Assembly: GCA_017995275.1 (NCBI GenBank) | Contig: JAGOJE010000049.1 | Span: 1-7,204, forward strand | Direction of reading: 5' to 3' | DNA length: 7,204 nt | Origin: Rickettsiaceae bacterium | GTDB lineage: Bacteria; Pseudomonadota; Alphaproteobacteria; Rickettsiales; Rickettsiaceae | Part shown: positions 5,934-7,204 of the stretch, piece after piece | How positions within the stretch are numbered: the stretch's first letter is position 1 | Layout of the letters: every line of letters begins with the position of its first letter | Notes under the pieces: generated by a model | What the model was told of the DNA's origin: nothing | What the model saw: only the letters and a program-made list of their open reading frames with translations | Database searches by the model: none | Translations under genes and position numbers: made by a program

Positions 5934-6659
5934 CTAGTTTTTGTCCTGCAGCAATGTTTCAAGCTCCTTTTCTAAATCATCCATCGATGATTCTTGATCT
6001 TGTGGTTTTTTATCCTCACTATTGATGCGCATTTTTATGGATTGATCCTTATCAACAGTGATCTCTAACTCCGGCTTTGAAATAGGCGTATCACCTAAAT
6101 AATCAGGGTTAGAAGGCATTGTTATACTCTCTAACAACGAATCTGGAAGAACGCCGCCAATAGTTTTAGATAAAAAGAAAAATAATTGATAGAATTTGGA
6201 TTTTTTTAGAAAATTGGGATAATCCTTCTCATCTAATTTCGCTGCAACTTCTTTTAGATTTTTCACCCCAACATATGCGTTTGAAGAGACTATAGTTATT
6301 AGAGAAAAAATCACAAGAGAGATAGCCACCCCCCTTATGATTCCAGCAATTATTCCACATAACCTATCAATGATTCCACCTCGCAACTCTTTCACGCCAT
6401 ACCTTAATTGCCCACTAAGCACCGCAAAGAAAATAGTACAAAGAAGAAAACTAGATATTCCAGTAACAATTCCTGCAGCTAATTGATTTTTTATAAATTC
6501 TCCAATTGCTGGCTTAACTAAAGGCGATACAAAATATGAAGACACAAGGGCGCATAAGAAAGATATCATCCCTATGGATAGATAAACAAAGCCCCTGATA
6601 AAACCAGTAAGCGCGGATAATAAAGTTATTGATGATACTATAATGTCAAATAAGCTCAT
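5934..6659 (-). CDS. cvpA: CvpA family inner membrane protein
   Basis: The 241-residue product has four hydrophobic segments at about 5-24, 28-48, 62-82 and 104-125. The family-typical RGGIIDRLCGIIAGIIRGV motif (93-111) lies before and into the fourth segment. CvpA was found through colicin V production in E. coli. Family members have since been tied to envelope stress tolerance, but the biochemical role is unclear. The protein is longer than E. coli CvpA (about 160 aa). The extra length is a polar tail from about 185, rich in Asp, Glu and Lys and ending in a probable short helix (MDDLEKELETLLQ), as is common in alphaproteobacterial members. The ATG overlaps the preceding stop codon as ATGA, and no independent ribosome site is evident, so translation is probably coupled to the cyclo-ligase gene. 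In many proteobacteria cvpA sits near purF, which is not the case here. Confidence 0.88.
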   Translation of the reverse strand: MSLFDIIVSSITLLSALTGFIRGFVYLSIGMISFLCALVSSYFVSPLVKPAIGEFIKNQLAAGIVTGISSFLLCTIFFAVLSGQLRYGVKELRGGIIDRLCGIIAGIIRGVAISLVIFSLITIVSSNAYVGVKNLKEVAAKLDEKDYPNFLKKSKFYQLFFFLSKTIGGVLPDSLLESITMPSNPDYLGDTPISKPELEITVDKDQSIKMRINSEDKKPQDQESSMDDLEKELETLLQDKN

Positions 6660-7198
6660 AGCGTTAGAATAAAATTTTCTGTTACAATAAAATCCATTCT
6701 ACAATCATGATCCTCTCTGGGCAAGCGAAGAAGTAATTTATCAGAAAAACAAACGCCAATAGTTTTCACCGATGGATTTCGCGCGATATAATTATCAAAA
6801 CACCCTCCACCTCTACCAAGCCTATAACCCTCTATGTCAAAAGCAATTGCGGGAACTATTATTACATCTGGAGCAACTAATTCGTTACTTCGTGGCTCCT
6901 TAAGACTTGAAAAACTTTTTGATATTTCAAAAAGCTCCGGAAAATTTTCCACCTTCGCAGATTCATAAGCAAATTCTAATTTACTATCTATAACCTTTGG
7001 CAAAGCCTGATATTCTAGGAATTTTGAAATATTAGGCTCGCCTTTCATTGGAATATAGGCCCCTATTATTTTAGGACTAATTTTTTGTAAAATAGAAAGA
7101 ACATTCTGAGCAATTGCAAAATCTACATCAGAATTTTGTAAATCACTCTTTATATTGCTGTATTTTTGTCGCAGAGATTTTTTTTCTGTTGCTATCAC
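6656..7198 (-). CDS. 5-formyltetrahydrofolate cyclo-ligase (methenyl-THF synthetase); start near window edge uncertain
   Basis: This cytoplasmic enzyme converts 5-formyl-THF to 5,10-methenyl-THF with ATP, returning the storage folate to one-carbon metabolism (also called ygfA, fau or MTHFS). The 180-residue product shows the family features: the N-terminal KKSLRQKY (6-13), the YIPMKGEPN substrate-side region (48-56), VPAIAFDIEGYRLGRGGGCFDNY (115-137, the nucleotide/folate loop), and the C-terminal PREDHDCRMDFIVTE (160-174). In the glycine loop the usual Tyr-Tyr is Cys-Phe (133-134), a mild deviation. The start given is a GTG at 7198, but the frame stays open upstream (codons TTA and GGC) to the window end. 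An ATG outside the window is therefore possible; the family motif at residues 6-10 suggests few residues are missing. It overlaps cvpA by 4 nt. Confidence 0.9.
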   Translation of the reverse strand: MIATEKKSLRQKYSNIKSDLQNSDVDFAIAQNVLSILQKISPKIIGAYIPMKGEPNISKFLEYQALPKVIDSKLEFAYESAKVENFPELFEISKSFSSLKEPRSNELVAPDVIIVPAIAFDIEGYRLGRGGGCFDNYIARNPSVKTIGVCFSDKLLLRLPREDHDCRMDFIVTENFILTL

Positions 7199-7204
7199 TA
7201 AGCC

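Overview
This window comes from an AT-rich alphaproteobacterium with a Gram-negative, lipid A-containing outer membrane. The evidence is the lpxD-fabZ-lpxA cluster, an invasion-associated locus B (IalB) type periplasmic protein (a family mainly of alphaproteobacteria), a class A RNase P RNA, and compact, low-GC coding with many overlapping or nearly touching genes. A reduced-genome, possibly host-associated lineage (Rickettsiales- or Holosporales-like) fits. Lipid A genes argue against Anaplasma, Ehrlichia and Wolbachia. Placement below class is inference. All genes lie on the minus strand, so transcription runs from high to low coordinates.

Right end (7198 to 5934): a 5-formyltetrahydrofolate cyclo-ligase gene overlaps a CvpA-family membrane protein gene by four bases (ATGA). 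A spacer of about 144 bp follows. It is richer in GC than the genes around it and contains a long imperfect inverted repeat.

Middle (5789 to 2794): a two-gene ABC importer of the nitrate/sulfonate/taurine type. It consists of a double-length permease (two permease halves in one chain) and an ATPase with a C-terminal AAA-associated winged-helix-like domain. The ATPase keeps Walker A, Q-loop and signature motif but has serine in place of both the Walker B catalytic glutamate and the H-loop histidine. No substrate-binding protein gene is adjacent.

Left part (2784 to 1): a near-consensus sigma-70 promoter drives rnpB (RNase P RNA, about 365 nt). Only about 25 bases after rnpB begins a tight run of an IalB-like gene, lpxD, fabZ and lpxA (cut by the window edge). 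The last three make the acyl-transfer and hydroxyacyl-ACP metabolism steps of lipid A and fatty acid synthesis. I see no separate terminator or convincing promoter between rnpB and this run, so the rnpB promoter may also feed the envelope genes.

Most of the window is ordinary housekeeping. The points worth following are the degenerate ATPase, the palindromic spacer, the rnpB/lipid A linkage, and a changed active-site neighbourhood in LpxA.
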